Source: Enterococcus songbeiensis (lineage in GTDB: Bacteria; Bacillota; Bacilli; Lactobacillales; Enterococcaceae). From it: a stretch of DNA of 64,000 nt. A program made the translations under genes and the position numbers. The notes below the pieces were generated by a model, which was not told where the DNA came from, ran no database searches, and saw only the letters and a program-made list of their open reading frames with translations. Below, piece after piece: positions 45,693-54,932 of the stretch; within the stretch, counting starts at the first letter, position 1; each line of letters begins with the position of its first letter. The DNA is taken from assembly GCF_005405265.1 (NCBI RefSeq), contig NZ_BJDS01000018.1, positions 1 to 64,000 of the forward strand, written 5' to 3'.

Positions 45693-46525
45693 AAAAATTT
45701 AAATGGTCCCACCTTTATTTAGCGGTTGTATTTTTGCTTTTGTACATTCCCATTTTTTATCTAATTGCCTATTCCTTCAATAAGGGCGGAACGATGAATG
45801 CCTTCACCGGTTTTACTTGGGAACATTATCAGGCGGTTTTTGAAGACACTCGTTTGATCATCATTGTTTTGAATACTTTTATGCTGGCATTTTTATCGGC
45901 TTTGTTCGCCACACTCATCGGAACGTTTGGTGCGATGGGAATTTATTACACAAAAAAACGCTATTTGCGAACAGCGTTGTTAAGTGCGAATAATATTTTA
46001 TTGGTTTCGCCAGATGTTATTATCGGTGCGAGTTTTCTGATTTTCTTTACTATGATTGGCAATGTTTTTAGAGGCATTAATTTAGGATTTGGCAGTGTTT
46101 TATTGAGTCATATCGCCTTTAGTATTCCTATTGTTGTACTAATGGTTTTGCCTAAGTTGCAGGAAATGAATGATTCTACCATTGATGCGGCACGAGATTT
46201 GGGTGCCAATAATCTGCAAGTTATCAAAAGCATTATTCTGCCTTTTCTTTCTCCAGGAATCATCGCCGGGTATTTCATGGCGTTTACCTATTCACTGGAC
46301 GATTTTGCAGTGACCTTTTTCGTGACCGGTAATGGCTTTAGTACCTTATCCGTAGAAATTTATTCTCGTGCAAGACAAGGCATCAGTTTAGAAATCAATG
46401 CATTAAGTACGTTGGTTTTTCTTTTCTCTCTGATTTTAGTTGTAGGTTATTATTTTATCAGTAAAGAAAACCAACCACGAAAAGGGCGGAGAAACCGCAA
46501 GTTGGAGGTGCCGGATATTCGATGA
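45689..46525 (+). CDS. potC: Spermidine/putrescine ABC transporter permease PotC
   Basis: A 278-aa permease, partner of PotB, with about six helices and the coupling loop M-N-D-S-T-I-D-A-A-R-D-L-G-A-N-N (about 163-178). It begins with a basic KKFKWSHLYLAVVFLLLY segment. ATG 45689 overlaps the potB stop. The C-terminus is basic and cytosolic (QPRKGRRNRK). It runs into potD with a 4-bp overlap, so PotABCD are made together. Confidence 0.96.
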   Translation: MKKFKWSHLYLAVVFLLLYIPIFYLIAYSFNKGGTMNAFTGFTWEHYQAVFEDTRLIIIVLNTFMLAFLSALFATLIGTFGAMGIYYTKKRYLRTALLSANNILLVSPDVIIGASFLIFFTMIGNVFRGINLGFGSVLLSHIAFSIPIVVLMVLPKLQEMNDSTIDAARDLGANNLQVIKSIILPFLSPGIIAGYFMAFTYSLDDFAVTFFVTGNGFSTLSVEIYSRARQGISLEINALSTLVFLFSLILVVGYYFISKENQPRKGRRNRKLEVPDIR

Positions 46526-47595
46526 AAAAACTTCAATCACTAATTATCGGTATTCTTGCGATTATTCTAGTGTTGCTTTTTTCTGTTCATCAATTAGAAA
46601 AATCGACAGGAATGGCCGGCGCAAAAGTGCTGAACATTTACAACTGGGGGGATTATATTGATCCCGCTTTGATTAAAAAATTTGAAAAAGAATCCGGCTA
46701 CAAGGTCAATTATGACACCTTCGATTCCAATGAGGCTATGTTCACAAAAATCCAACAGGGTGGGACGGCTTACGATATTGCAGTACCCAGTGAATACATG
46801 ATTGAAAAAATGATGGTAGAAAAATTGCTGCTTCCAATCGATCATCAAAAAATAACCGGTCTATCTGCAATCGATCCCCGCTTCTTAGATTTGAGTTTTG
46901 ATCCCGGCAATCAGTATTCAATTCCGTATTTCTGGGGTACTTTGGGGATTGTTTATAACGACAAGTTCGTCAACGCCGATCAAATCACTTCTTGGGATGA
47001 TTTATGGCGTCCTGAATTAAAGGATAAGTTGATGGTCATTGATGGCGCTCGGGAAGTTATCGGTTTGGGTCTGAATTCGTTGGGTTATTCATTGAACAGC
47101 AAGAAAGACGATGAATTGCAGGAAGCTTTTGAAAAATTAAAAAAAATGACACCAAATATCAAAGCAATCGTGGCGGATGAAATTAAAATGTATATGGCAA
47201 ATGAAGAAAGTGCAGTTGCTGTGACCTTTTCTGGAGAAGCGGCGGATATGATGTGGGAAAATGAACATCTTCATTACGTGATTCCGTCAGAAGGATCGAA
47301 TCTTTGGTTTGATAATATCGTTATTCCTAAAACAGCTCAAAATGTTCAAGGAGCATACGATTTTATCAATTTCATGTTAGTTCCTGAAAATGCAGCACAG
47401 AATGCGGAATACATCGGTTATTCTACCCCGAATAAAGAAGCGAAGGCGTTATTGCCAAAAGAAATCAGCGAAGATCCGCAATTCTATCCTTCCGACGAAT
47501 TATTGTCCCATCTGGAAGTATATGAAAATCTAGGATCAGATTATTTGGAGTACTACAATGATATTTTCTTGGAATGGAAGATGTATCGGAAATAA
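46522..47595 (+). CDS. potD: Polyamine-binding protein PotD
   Basis: A 357-aa extracytoplasmic receptor for spermidine or putrescine. Binding-domain motifs I-Y-N-W-G-D-Y-I-D-P (about 40-49), YDIAVPSEYMI and W-D-N-I/FDNIVIPKTA are typical. The N-terminus is a single hydrophobic helix (about 6-23) with no lipobox cysteine, unlike the lipoprotein PotD of many Gram-positive bacteria; it may stay anchored by an uncleaved signal. ATG 46522 overlaps potC. A terminator closes the operon. Confidence 0.95.
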   Translation: MKKLQSLIIGILAIILVLLFSVHQLEKSTGMAGAKVLNIYNWGDYIDPALIKKFEKESGYKVNYDTFDSNEAMFTKIQQGGTAYDIAVPSEYMIEKMMVEKLLLPIDHQKITGLSAIDPRFLDLSFDPGNQYSIPYFWGTLGIVYNDKFVNADQITSWDDLWRPELKDKLMVIDGAREVIGLGLNSLGYSLNSKKDDELQEAFEKLKKMTPNIKAIVADEIKMYMANEESAVAVTFSGEAADMMWENEHLHYVIPSEGSNLWFDNIVIPKTAQNVQGAYDFINFMLVPENAAQNAEYIGYSTPNKEAKALLPKEISEDPQFYPSDELLSHLEVYENLGSDYLEYYNDIFLEWKMYRK

Positions 47596-47666
47596 TGGTA
47601 GATTAGTTCTATCCTTTTTATTTGAAAAATAAGACCAATTTTATATCAATGCGCGTTCAATAAGCG

Positions 47667-47714
47667 AAAAAACCCTTTAATGATGCCAAGACGCATCGTT
47701 AAAAGGTTTTTTTT
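47667..47714 (+). terminator. potABCD terminator
   Basis: A stem AAAAAACCCTTTAA-GATG with GCATC-TTAAAAGGTTTTTTTT. Confidence 0.9.
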
Positions 47715-47812
47715 CAAAGTAAAAAATAGGATTGGTTTTCCGATAGTCAACTGCTAAGATAAAAGGTAGAACCGATTATGAATCGTTACTAATTTTGAAA
47801 AGAGGGCTGCTT

Positions 47813-48280
47813 GTGATTCAATTAGACAAACTATTTTCTGGCGCTGGAATTCCTTTTGAACTGTACCATCATCGGGCGATTTATACCAACGAGGATGCGT
47901 TAGTCATCAAAAAGGAGCAGGGCTTTAGCGGAACGGAGACCAAAAGCCTGTATCTAAAGGATAAAAAAGGAATTAATTATATTTTTTTGACCTTCACCAC
48001 CAAACGAAGTGATTTTAAAGCCTTGAGCAAACTTGTGGGCAAACGTCTTTCGGTGGTTTCACCAGAAGCAATGGAAACACAAACAGGACAAAAACCGGGC
48101 GCTGTTGCCCCTTTTGGGTATGAAGAACCGGTGCCGGTCATTATTGACGAAGAACTGCTTTCATCTGAAAAATGGGTTTTCGCTCCTGGTCGTCCAGATC
48201 AAACGATGGTTGTTCAAGTAAAAGATTTGCAAAAAATCATTGCACTGTTAAAAATCGATACGTATTTGTTGCCGAAGTAA
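47813..48280 (+). CDS. YbaK/ProX-type aminoacyl-tRNA deacylase
   Basis: A 155-aa single-domain editing factor. The fold-signature Y-H-H-R-A-I-Y-T-N-E-D (about 17-27), K-S-L-Y-L-K-D-K-K and P-G-A-V-A-P-F-G are those of the YbaK/ProX family, which hydrolyse mischarged tRNAPro or related substrates in trans. I start it at GTG 47813, 8 nt after AGAGGG, rather than the in-frame TTG at 47795. Which amino acid is edited cannot be read. Confidence 0.87.
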   Translation: MIQLDKLFSGAGIPFELYHHRAIYTNEDALVIKKEQGFSGTETKSLYLKDKKGINYIFLTFTTKRSDFKALSKLVGKRLSVVSPEAMETQTGQKPGAVAPFGYEEPVPVIIDEELLSSEKWVFAPGRPDQTMVVQVKDLQKIIALLKIDTYLLPK

Positions 48281-48309
48281 ACAGCAGCGTTAACGGATAG
48301 TGTAGAACC

Positions 48310-48354
48310 AAAAAATTGGCGAGTCATCAATAGGGGATGATTCGCCAATTTTTT
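48310..48354. terminator. Bidirectional terminator between YbaK-type gene and ald
   Basis: A stem AAAAAATTGGCGA-TCATC with GATGA-TCGCCAATTTTTT around a short loop. Confidence 0.92.
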
Positions 48355-49462
48355 ATTTACCAGAGGATAGTGGAGTAAAAGGTAGGCTGAGATCTTCGGC
48401 AACTGCTTGTAGCGTCAATTTTCCTTGATGGGTGTTGACTGCGTTAGCAAGCACCGAGTTGGTTTTGATTATCTCGGAGAATGGGTGATTTGCCAATAAT
48501 CGGATATAGCTGATCGTTGCGTTACTCAGTGCGTAAGTGGCGGTTTGCGGTACGGCACCGGGCATATTTGCGACAGCGTAGTGGATTACTTCTTCTTTTC
48601 GATACGTAGGATTATCATGGGTCGTTACACGATCCTCGGTTTCAAAAATCCCGCCTTGATCAATGGCAATATCTACGATCACTGAATCTTTCGGCATGCT
48701 TTTGACCATTTCCTTTGTAACCAAAGTAGGTGCTTTGTGGCCGGGCAGTAAAACCGCACCAATCACTAAATCAGCTGTTTTTAAAACTTCTTCCAGATTC
48801 ATTGTGTTTGAAAAAAGCGTTTGAACTTGCCCTTGAAATTGGGCATCTAATTTTTTTAAGCGGGCAAGGTCAATGTCTAGAATTGTGACACGTGCTCCCA
48901 GTCCTAGTGCAATCGTTGCGGCATTCGTTCCGGCAACACCGCCGCCGATAATAACGACATTTCCTTGTTTAACACCCGGCACACTGCCTAATAAAATCCC
49001 TTTGCCACCATTCGGACGTTCCAAAAATTGTCCGCCAATTTGTGCCGCCATCCGTCCGGCAATTTCACTCATTGGTGCTAAAAGGGGCAAACTGCCATCC
49101 GCCAATTGAACATTCTCATAGGCAAGTGCAGAGACATTTTTTTCCATGAGAACTTGTGCCAACTCTTTATTGGCAGCCAAATGTAAATAAGTGAAGAGTA
49201 GTTGTCCAGAACGAAAGAAAGAATATTCTTCCGGCAGCGGTTCTTTTACTTTGAGAATCAAATCCGCCTGCCAAACTGTTTGCTGGTCCGCAAGCACACC
49301 ACCGACTGCCTGATACCCCTCATCTGGAATGCCTGAACCCAAACCTGCTCCGTATTCTACGAAGACCTGATGCCCTTCACGAATCAATTCATCTACTCCT
49401 GTTGGGGGTAACGCCACTCGATTTTCATTGTTTTTACGTTCTTTAGGGATACCAATCTTCAT
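48353..49462 (-). CDS. ald: Alanine dehydrogenase
   Basis: A 369-aa NAD-dependent enzyme that interconverts alanine with pyruvate and ammonia. The N-terminal K-I-G-I-P-K-E-R-K-N-N-E-N-R-V-A (substrate lysine and arginine region), F-T-Y-L-H-L-A (catalytic His), and the Rossmann G-G-G-V-A-G-T-N-A-A are all present. I start it at ATG 49462, 8 nt after GGAG, rather than the GTG at 49471. A full-length family member; it could support alanine catabolism for carbon and nitrogen. Confidence 0.96.
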   Translation of the reverse strand: MKIGIPKERKNNENRVALPPTGVDELIREGHQVFVEYGAGLGSGIPDEGYQAVGGVLADQQTVWQADLILKVKEPLPEEYSFFRSGQLLFTYLHLAANKELAQVLMEKNVSALAYENVQLADGSLPLLAPMSEIAGRMAAQIGGQFLERPNGGKGILLGSVPGVKQGNVVIIGGGVAGTNAATIALGLGARVTILDIDLARLKKLDAQFQGQVQTLFSNTMNLEEVLKTADLVIGAVLLPGHKAPTLVTKEMVKSMPKDSVIVDIAIDQGGIFETEDRVTTHDNPTYRKEEVIHYAVANMPGAVPQTATYALSNATISYIRLLANHPFSEIIKTNSVLANAVNTHQGKLTLQAVAEDLSLPFTPLSSGK

Positions 49463-49534
49463 TTTCTTCACTCCAATAAGCTTTTCTTTTATTATACCGA
49501 AGAAAAGAAGAAAGGGATAATTTTCTCCGAAAAT

Positions 49535-49591
49535 AAAAAACGTCTACTTCAAAAGGACCAGTAGTTGGTTTCTTTTGAAAAAACGTTTTTT
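49535..49591 (-). terminator. Terminator of the C39-like gene
   Basis: A stem AAAAAACG...TTCAAAAG with CTTTTGAA...CGTTTTTT, just after the stop at 49593. Confidence 0.88.
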
Positions 49592-49592
49592 A

Positions 49593-50264
49593 TCAAGCCG
49601 TAAAGGTCCAGTAGTGGATCGTTTGACTTTTAATTTCATCTGCCTTGAAATTGCGTTGATAATGTAATTTTTGCGAATCATCATTGGGATCTAAAACCCG
49701 AACGGATTGGTCGTCATTGGTGCCAGCTAATACGAGAATATGTCCGCCATCAGTAAAATCACCGGCAGTGATTGAAATAATAACCGGAATATTTTGCTGT
49801 AAATAGGCTTCTGCCTGTGTAAAGTCGTTGCCCAGATCATGAAAGTTCAATTGATAATGCTGAGCAAAATCTGGAAAAATACTCCAAGCAGTGCCGGCAT
49901 CCGCCACGAAATAAGTATTCTGTGCCCAGTCAAAGACTTCATTAGGATCGACGGTTGTTTCTCGCCAATGAGACAAAACCATGCTTAAAGAAAGCAAGGC
50001 ACAACCGTTATTGGCAATATCATTGTTCTCTCCGGTACCATAGATTCGCTGTGCCCAACGTTCATCCGTCTGCAAAAGTAAAGGTGTGCCCAGTGACTCA
50101 GCGGTTAATTGCTGATTGGCATTTTTGCTGAATTTTTCTTGAGAAGGTTGGGAGGAAAAAGTGGGTTCCGTTCGAGAAACAAAATAGACACCGCTGAGAA
50201 CCAGCAAGAGTCCAATAAATAGAAGAAGAGGATGCCGCTGCTTGCGACGGTTTTTTTTCGCCAT
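49593..50264 (-). CDS. Secreted C39-like family peptidase
   Basis: A 223-aa protein with a very basic N-terminus (MAKKNRRKQRHP) and a signal/anchor helix at about 13-32, then an extracellular peptidase_C39_2-like domain. The catalytic pattern is visible: N-N-G-C-A-L-L-S (Cys near residue 86), D-G-G-H-I-L-V-L-A-G (His) and L-D-P-N-D. Such proteins cleave peptides or wall stems; the substrate is unknown. I start it at ATG 50264 after GAGGTGAAAAAA; an in-frame GTG lies 9 bp upstream. Confidence 0.87.
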   Translation of the reverse strand: MAKKNRRKQRHPLLLFIGLLLVLSGVYFVSRTEPTFSSQPSQEKFSKNANQQLTAESLGTPLLLQTDERWAQRIYGTGENNDIANNGCALLSLSMVLSHWRETTVDPNEVFDWAQNTYFVADAGTAWSIFPDFAQHYQLNFHDLGNDFTQAEAYLQQNIPVIISITAGDFTDGGHILVLAGTNDDQSVRVLDPNDDSQKLHYQRNFKADEIKSQTIHYWTFTA

Positions 50265-50377
50265 TTTTTTCACCTCATGTGCTTTTGTCCTACTGTAACG
50301 AAAAACCAGAGGAAGAACATCCGTCTAAAGGTTGAATTAGAAAAATTTTATAAAATAGTATGAAGGACAATAAGAAA

Positions 50378-50422
50378 TAAAAAAACCTCCTTCTCAGTAA
50401 ATTAACTGAAAAAGAGGTGTTC
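50378..50422 (-). terminator. Terminator of the ABC-F gene
   Basis: Imperfect stem: ACACCTC-TTTTTCAGT with ACTGA-AAGGAGGT and a T-run on the minus strand, right after the ABC-F stop at 50424. Confidence 0.8.
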
Positions 50423-50423
50423 G

Positions 50424-52358
50424 CTATTCTTCCATTTCTTCTAACTCCAAACTTAATTCTTCCCATTGAGCCAATAGTTCTTCTTGAGCTGCGTGGTTTT
50501 CTTCAAGTTGGGTGTTCAACTCATTGAGTTGCAGGTGGTCCTCCAAAACTTCCGGTGCAGTCATGGCAGTTTCTAGTTCTGCGATGGTTTCATCGAGAGT
50601 GGCCAGTTTTTCTTCCACTTCAGTGACCTTTCGTTGAAGGGTTCGAAGAAGTTTTTGGCTTTCTTTCGTTTGCTGGAATGATTTTTTTCCAGTTGATATA
50701 GTTTTTTCTGGAGCTTCCTCTGCCAATAATGCAGCAATTTCGGCTTCTTCTTTTTTCTTTTCTAGATAATAATCATAATCTCCTAAAAATAATCGGCTGC
50801 CCTCATGAGATAATTCAACGACTTTGGTGGCGATTCGATTAATGAAATAGCGGTCATGGGAAACAAAAAGCAGGGTGCCTTCATAATCAATCAGCGCATT
50901 TTCCAACACTTCTTTGTTGTCGATGTCCAAATGGTTCGTCGGTTCATCTAAAATCAAAAAGTTTTCCCGATTCATGGCAAGCTTCGCCAATGCCACGCGG
51001 GCTTTTTCGCCACCGCTAAGCAGACCAATCGGCTTTTCAACGTCTTCACCGGAAAATAAAAAGCCGCCGAGCACACTACGAATTTCCACTTCAGGTGTGG
51101 TGGGGTGTTCATCCCAAAGTTCTTTCAAAATCGTTTTGTTGGTATTCAATTCGGCTTGCCCTTGATCGTAATACCCAATCGTTACGTTTGCGCCAAGATG
51201 GGTTTCTCCTTTTAGAAAAGGCAGGGTACCAATCAAAGATTTTAGCAAAGTTGATTTGCCGATACCGTTAGGACCTACCAGTGCAATGGCATCTTTGCGG
51301 CGAATATCCAAGTCAATCGGTTGCGACAATACTTCGCCGTCTTGGTAGCCGATTGCGGCATCTTCCACCTGCAAAACGACATTTCCCGAGGACTTGTCAA
51401 TGGCAAATAAAAAATGAGCTGACTTTTCTTTGCCTTGAGGTCGATCCAACCGTTCCATTTTTTCTAACTGTTTACGGCGGCTTTGTGCGCGTTTGGTGGT
51501 AGAAGCCCGCACCAGATTTTTTGCCACAAAATCTTCCAACTTATTGATTTCCTGTTGTTGCTTTTCGTAGGCTTTCCAATCGCTGGCTAGTTGACCAGCT
51601 TTTAAATCCAAATAGCGACTGTAATTTCCTTTGTAATGGCGCATTTTTTGTCTTGAAAGTTCGTAGACCTCATTTGCTACTTTATCTAAAAAGTAGCGGT
51701 CATGGGAAACAATCAATAAAGCGCCGGAATAACCCTGCAAATAGGTTTCGAGCCATGAAAGGGTATCAATATCCAAATGATTCGTCGGTTCATCCAGAAT
51801 GAGGATATCAGGCTTTTGCAGCAGCATTCGCGCTAATGCCAATCGAGTTTTTTGTCCGCCAGAAAGGGTTGCAATCGACTGCTCATAAAAACTTTCATCA
51901 AATTGAAACCCGTGGAGCACTGAACGAATTTCATTTTCATAACCATAACCATTTTGATCAGAAAAATCATGCTGTAAGGTGTCATATTCTTTTAAAATTG
52001 CTTGATAATTGGCAGAATCAGGGGCAGCTTCACTGATAGCAAGCTCCAAATCCCGCATTCGGTTTTCCATTTGTCTTAATGTCGTGAAGGCCTTCAGCAT
52101 TTCATTCCAAACAGTTTCTTCTGAGACTAAACCGGTATCCTGTGCAAGATAGCCCAAGGTTGCCGTTTTATTTTTGGCAATCGTTCCTTGATCGGGCGCT
52201 TCGATTCCTGCCAGAATTTTTAACAGCGTTGATTTGCCAGCACCATTTCTACCTACTAGTGCAATTCGAGCGTGAGAACTGATTTCCAGATGAATATTTT
52301 CAAATAAAACCTCTGCACCAAACAGACGGGCAATTTGATTTGCTTGCAATAAAATCAT
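50424..52358 (-). CDS. ABC-F family ATPase (YdiF-like)
   Basis: A 644-aa soluble ABC-F protein with two nucleotide-binding domains, each with Walker A (G-R-N-G-A-G-K-S-T at about 35-43; G-P-N-G-I-G-K-S-T at about 363-371) and an LSGGQ/LSGGE signature, joined by a P-site-like linker and followed by a coiled-coil tail (about 560-644). It has no membrane domain. ABC-F proteins act on the ribosome; some give antibiotic resistance and some ease translation. The neighbouring divergent rex matches the ydiF-rex order of Bacillus, favouring a housekeeping role. Adjacent ATGs at 52361 and 52358. Confidence 0.95.
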   Translation of the reverse strand: MILLQANQIARLFGAEVLFENIHLEISSHARIALVGRNGAGKSTLLKILAGIEAPDQGTIAKNKTATLGYLAQDTGLVSEETVWNEMLKAFTTLRQMENRMRDLELAISEAAPDSANYQAILKEYDTLQHDFSDQNGYGYENEIRSVLHGFQFDESFYEQSIATLSGGQKTRLALARMLLQKPDILILDEPTNHLDIDTLSWLETYLQGYSGALLIVSHDRYFLDKVANEVYELSRQKMRHYKGNYSRYLDLKAGQLASDWKAYEKQQQEINKLEDFVAKNLVRASTTKRAQSRRKQLEKMERLDRPQGKEKSAHFLFAIDKSSGNVVLQVEDAAIGYQDGEVLSQPIDLDIRRKDAIALVGPNGIGKSTLLKSLIGTLPFLKGETHLGANVTIGYYDQGQAELNTNKTILKELWDEHPTTPEVEIRSVLGGFLFSGEDVEKPIGLLSGGEKARVALAKLAMNRENFLILDEPTNHLDIDNKEVLENALIDYEGTLLFVSHDRYFINRIATKVVELSHEGSRLFLGDYDYYLEKKKEEAEIAALLAEEAPEKTISTGKKSFQQTKESQKLLRTLQRKVTEVEEKLATLDETIAELETAMTAPEVLEDHLQLNELNTQLEENHAAQEELLAQWEELSLELEEMEE

Positions 52359-52549
52359 CATTTCCTCTTTCCTGACGTTTCTTTATTGTTAAAAAGTTCG
52401 TTGCTGAAAATTCTCCAGCAAAACCTTGTGAAAGTTTTTTTCGTCATCTATTTTTTCATCATGTGTTAGTCTATCACATTTTAAAGAGCGGTGCGAGGGA
52501 TTCCTATCCCATTCGTCAGATAAAAGTTCACAAATTGTAAGCATGTAGA

Positions 52550-52579
52550 TTGCATTTATAGTGGTATTCCTGTTATGAT
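52550..52579 (+). promoter_or_regulatory. rex promoter
   Basis: -35 TTGCAT (52550-52555), an 18-bp spacer with TG before the -10, and -10 TATGAT (52574-52579). No convincing Rex operator was seen. Confidence 0.55.
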
Positions 52580-52622
52580 GATATTCGTTAAAAGTGAAAA
52601 CTTCACAAATGGAGGTTATATC

Positions 52623-53270
52623 GTGAAAGAACATGTTATTCCTAAAGCTACAGCCAAACGTTTACCCTTATATTATCGCTACTTACGAATCTTACATAAT
52701 GCTGGCAAGAAAAAAGTCTCATCCACAGAGTTGAGTGAGGCCGTTCAAGTAGATAGCGCAACGATTCGCAGAGATTTTTCCTATTTTGGTGAATTAGGCA
52801 AGCGTGGCTATGGCTATGATGTCCAAGACTTAATGAATTTTTTTGCCCGTACATTAAATGATGATCACATGACAAATGTGGCGCTGGTCGGGGTGGGGAA
52901 TCTCGGTAGTGCATTATTGAAATACAAATTTCATCAAAGCAATAGCATTCGTGTCAGTGCAGCTTTTGATGTCAATAAAGATATTGTTGGGCGAATCGTT
53001 GATGGCATTCCTGTTTATCCAATGGAGGATATGAAGGAACAAATTAAGATCCAACAAATCGAAGTGGCGATTCTAACCGTGCCTTCTCAACACTCTCAAG
53101 ATATCGTGAATAAATTGGTGGAATTTGGAATCAAGGGAATCTTGAACTTCACGCCAGTTCGTTTGAACGCACCCAAAGAAGTCTTGATTCAAAATGTTGA
53201 CTTGACAAATGAGTTGCAAACCTTGATTTATTTCCTGCATTCTGGAAATGTTATTGGCAACGAAGAATAA
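52623..53270 (+). CDS. rex: Redox-sensing transcriptional repressor Rex
   Basis: A 215-aa repressor that senses the NADH/NAD ratio and controls fermentation genes. The N-terminal winged helix (about 5-70: [13 protein letters not shown] and [12 protein letters not shown]) is followed by a Rossmann NADH domain with V-G-V-G-N-L-G-S-A (about 87-95) and a swapped C-terminal helix. The start is GTG 52623 behind GGAGG; the longer frame extends upstream without support. It is divergent from the ABC-F gene. Confidence 0.97.
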   Translation: MKEHVIPKATAKRLPLYYRYLRILHNAGKKKVSSTELSEAVQVDSATIRRDFSYFGELGKRGYGYDVQDLMNFFARTLNDDHMTNVALVGVGNLGSALLKYKFHQSNSIRVSAAFDVNKDIVGRIVDGIPVYPMEDMKEQIKIQQIEVAILTVPSQHSQDIVNKLVEFGIKGILNFTPVRLNAPKEVLIQNVDLTNELQTLIYFLHSGNVIGNEE

Positions 53271-53282
53271 TTTTTTGAATAG

Positions 53283-53319
53283 AAAAAAATACCGCGTCTG
53301 GTGAAGTCGCGGTATTTTT
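53283..53319. terminator. Bidirectional terminator after rex
   Basis: A stem AAAATACCGCG...CGCGGTATTTTT, between converging genes. Confidence 0.92.
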
Positions 53320-53662
53320 AATGGAATAATTGCTCATAATCAACAGATTCCGGTGCGGCTAAATAATTTTCAATCAACGTTTCCAGTTTATGAAAATCAA
53401 TGAAGCGAGCCTGACGGGCAACTTCCTTTTGATGGGCAAAAAGCAATACGGCAGGAGCAGTCAGCACTTGAAATTCACCGGCTATTTCTGGAATTTCAGC
53501 GGCATCGCCATGTATAATGGGTACTTTTCCTTCAAAATGTTGAAGAAGCTGTGGTTTGACGGACACACAAACGCTACAATTTGGCATGGAGAGATAGACC
53601 AATGCTAATGGAGTCGCAGCAAGTTGTTCGTTGATTTCTTTGATCGTGGTGGCATGAAACAT
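53318..53662 (-). CDS. Thioredoxin family protein
   Basis: A 114-aa thioredoxin-fold protein. The redox motif is M-P-N-C-S-V-C (residues about 26-32), that is C-S-V-C rather than the usual C-G-P-C, followed by a cis-Pro region (LTAPAVLLF). It looks like a Firmicutes YtpP-type protein that may handle low-molecular-weight thiols or oxidised proteins. I start it at ATG 53662, behind AGGAGGTGAACGC; the 45-bp longer frame lacks a site. Confidence 0.9.
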   Translation of the reverse strand: MFHATTIKEINEQLAATPLALVYLSMPNCSVCVSVKPQLLQHFEGKVPIIHGDAAEIPEIAGEFQVLTAPAVLLFAHQKEVARQARFIDFHKLETLIENYLAAPESVDYEQLFH

Positions 53663-53854
53663 GCGTTCACCTCCTACTAAAAGTAACGATAAGAGCTGTT
53701 TAAACAAATGTCAATTTTTCTGTTTTTAATTAAATGGCGTTCTGCTTTTTGTTAAGGAGATTCTAAAATTTTTTGTGGCCCCTTGTTTCCAGTTCCATTC
53801 GGCAGTATAGTAAAGCGCGAAAATAAGTGAACTTTTCAAAGGAGAAGTTATTTT

Positions 53855-53904
53855 AAAATAGGAAGGATGCAATTCCACTTTAACTAAGAAGCCTAGTGGA
53901 ATGG
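53855..53904. repeat. Diverged copy of the interspersed repeat (reverse orientation)
   Basis: AAAATAGGAAGGATGCAATT followed by CCACTT, then CCTAGTGGAATGG after about 17 bases, matches the reverse complement of the 103-bp unit at 1-285 (AAAATAGGAACTAGGATGTC, then TTCCACTT and TAGTGGAATGA). It lies in the gap between the thioredoxin-like gene and the permease. Confidence 0.65.
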
Positions 53905-53970
53905 TATACGTAATGAAAATCCGTAGAAATTTTGAAAAAATTTCATCAAATATGTGAATAGGAGAAACCA

Positions 53971-54867
53971 ATGTTCAATCAGCTTCCTAATTCTGTGCTG
54001 CAGATGAGTATGATTTTTCTTTCAATCGTCATCGAAGCCTTTCCCTTCGTCTTGTTGGGATGTATTATCTCCGGAGCGTTGTATGTATTTTTGACCCCGG
54101 AACGAGTCAATGCTTTTTTACCAAAAAATAAATTTGCGTCAATTTTGGTGGGTTGCCTATTGGGTGTATTCTTCCCCTCCTGTGAGTGTGGAATTGTGCC
54201 TATCGTGAATCAGTTTGTCAAAAAGGATGTTCCAGAACACACAGCTTTTGCATTTATGCTGACAGCACCGATCGTAAATCCAATTGTAATTTTTTCCACC
54301 TTTATTGCTTTTGGAAATTCAGCGCGGTATGCGATTTTGCGGGTGCTGGGTAGTTTATTTGTAGCAATCGTAATTGGCACGTGGTTAGCTTATGTCAATA
54401 AAAAACCGATTTTAAAACAGGTTGTCGTAAGAGAAGCCAAACATTCTTCGGACACACAGGAAAAACCAACTTTCTGGCAACAAATTCAGCGGGTATTGCA
54501 CCATAGCATCGATGAATTTTTTGATACAGGACGTTACTTGATGATCGGCGGACTGTTAGCAGCGGCAATGCAAACCTACTTACCAACAGGCGTTATGCTG
54601 ACGTTAGGTTCAAATAAATTATTAGCCGTTTTAGTGATGCTGTTTTTGGCAGTAGTGATGTCGTTATGCTCCGAAGCAGACGCATTTATCGGTTCTTCGT
54701 TGCTCAGTTTATTTGGAACCGGTCCGGTAGTTGGCTTTTTAGTATTTGGTCCAATGGTGGATATCAAAAATTTGTTAATGATGAACCGGTATTTCAATAA
54801 GAAATTCATTGCTTCGATGGTGGGGCTCATTTTACTTTGTGTGACCGGCTATGCTTTGATTGTTTAG
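53971..54867 (+). CDS. YcgR/YraQ-type permease
   Basis: A 298-aa membrane protein with about eight helices of the UPF0718 permease family. It has two symmetrical hydrophobic halves, each with a cysteine-bearing conserved stretch: S-C-E-C-G-I-V-P-I-V-N near residues 70-80 and the S-L-C-S-E-A-D-A-F-I repeat near 228-237. Members are proposed metal or metalloid exporters, but this is not proven. ATG 53971 follows ATAGGAGAAACC. The second gene of the pair (TIGR03943 type) starts 65 bp later. Confidence 0.88.
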   Translation: MFNQLPNSVLQMSMIFLSIVIEAFPFVLLGCIISGALYVFLTPERVNAFLPKNKFASILVGCLLGVFFPSCECGIVPIVNQFVKKDVPEHTAFAFMLTAPIVNPIVIFSTFIAFGNSARYAILRVLGSLFVAIVIGTWLAYVNKKPILKQVVVREAKHSSDTQEKPTFWQQIQRVLHHSIDEFFDTGRYLMIGGLLAAAMQTYLPTGVMLTLGSNKLLAVLVMLFLAVVMSLCSEADAFIGSSLLSLFGTGPVVGFLVFGPMVDIKNLLMMNRYFNKKFIASMVGLILLCVTGYALIV

Positions 54868-54932
54868 GCAAACAATTTCTTTAGAAATAATAAAGAGAGA
54901 AAATTTCTATTTCAAACATTGAGGAGAAAAAA

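Noticed and set aside
50424-52358. Antibiotic-resistance ABC-F protein
   Set aside because: Its place next to rex matches the housekeeping YdiF type, and no resistance context is seen.
52440-52620. Rex operator upstream of rex
   Set aside because: ATGTG...CACAT-like and TTCACAA half-sites occur, but none forms the TTGTGAAN4TTCACAA spacing, so I do not call a site.
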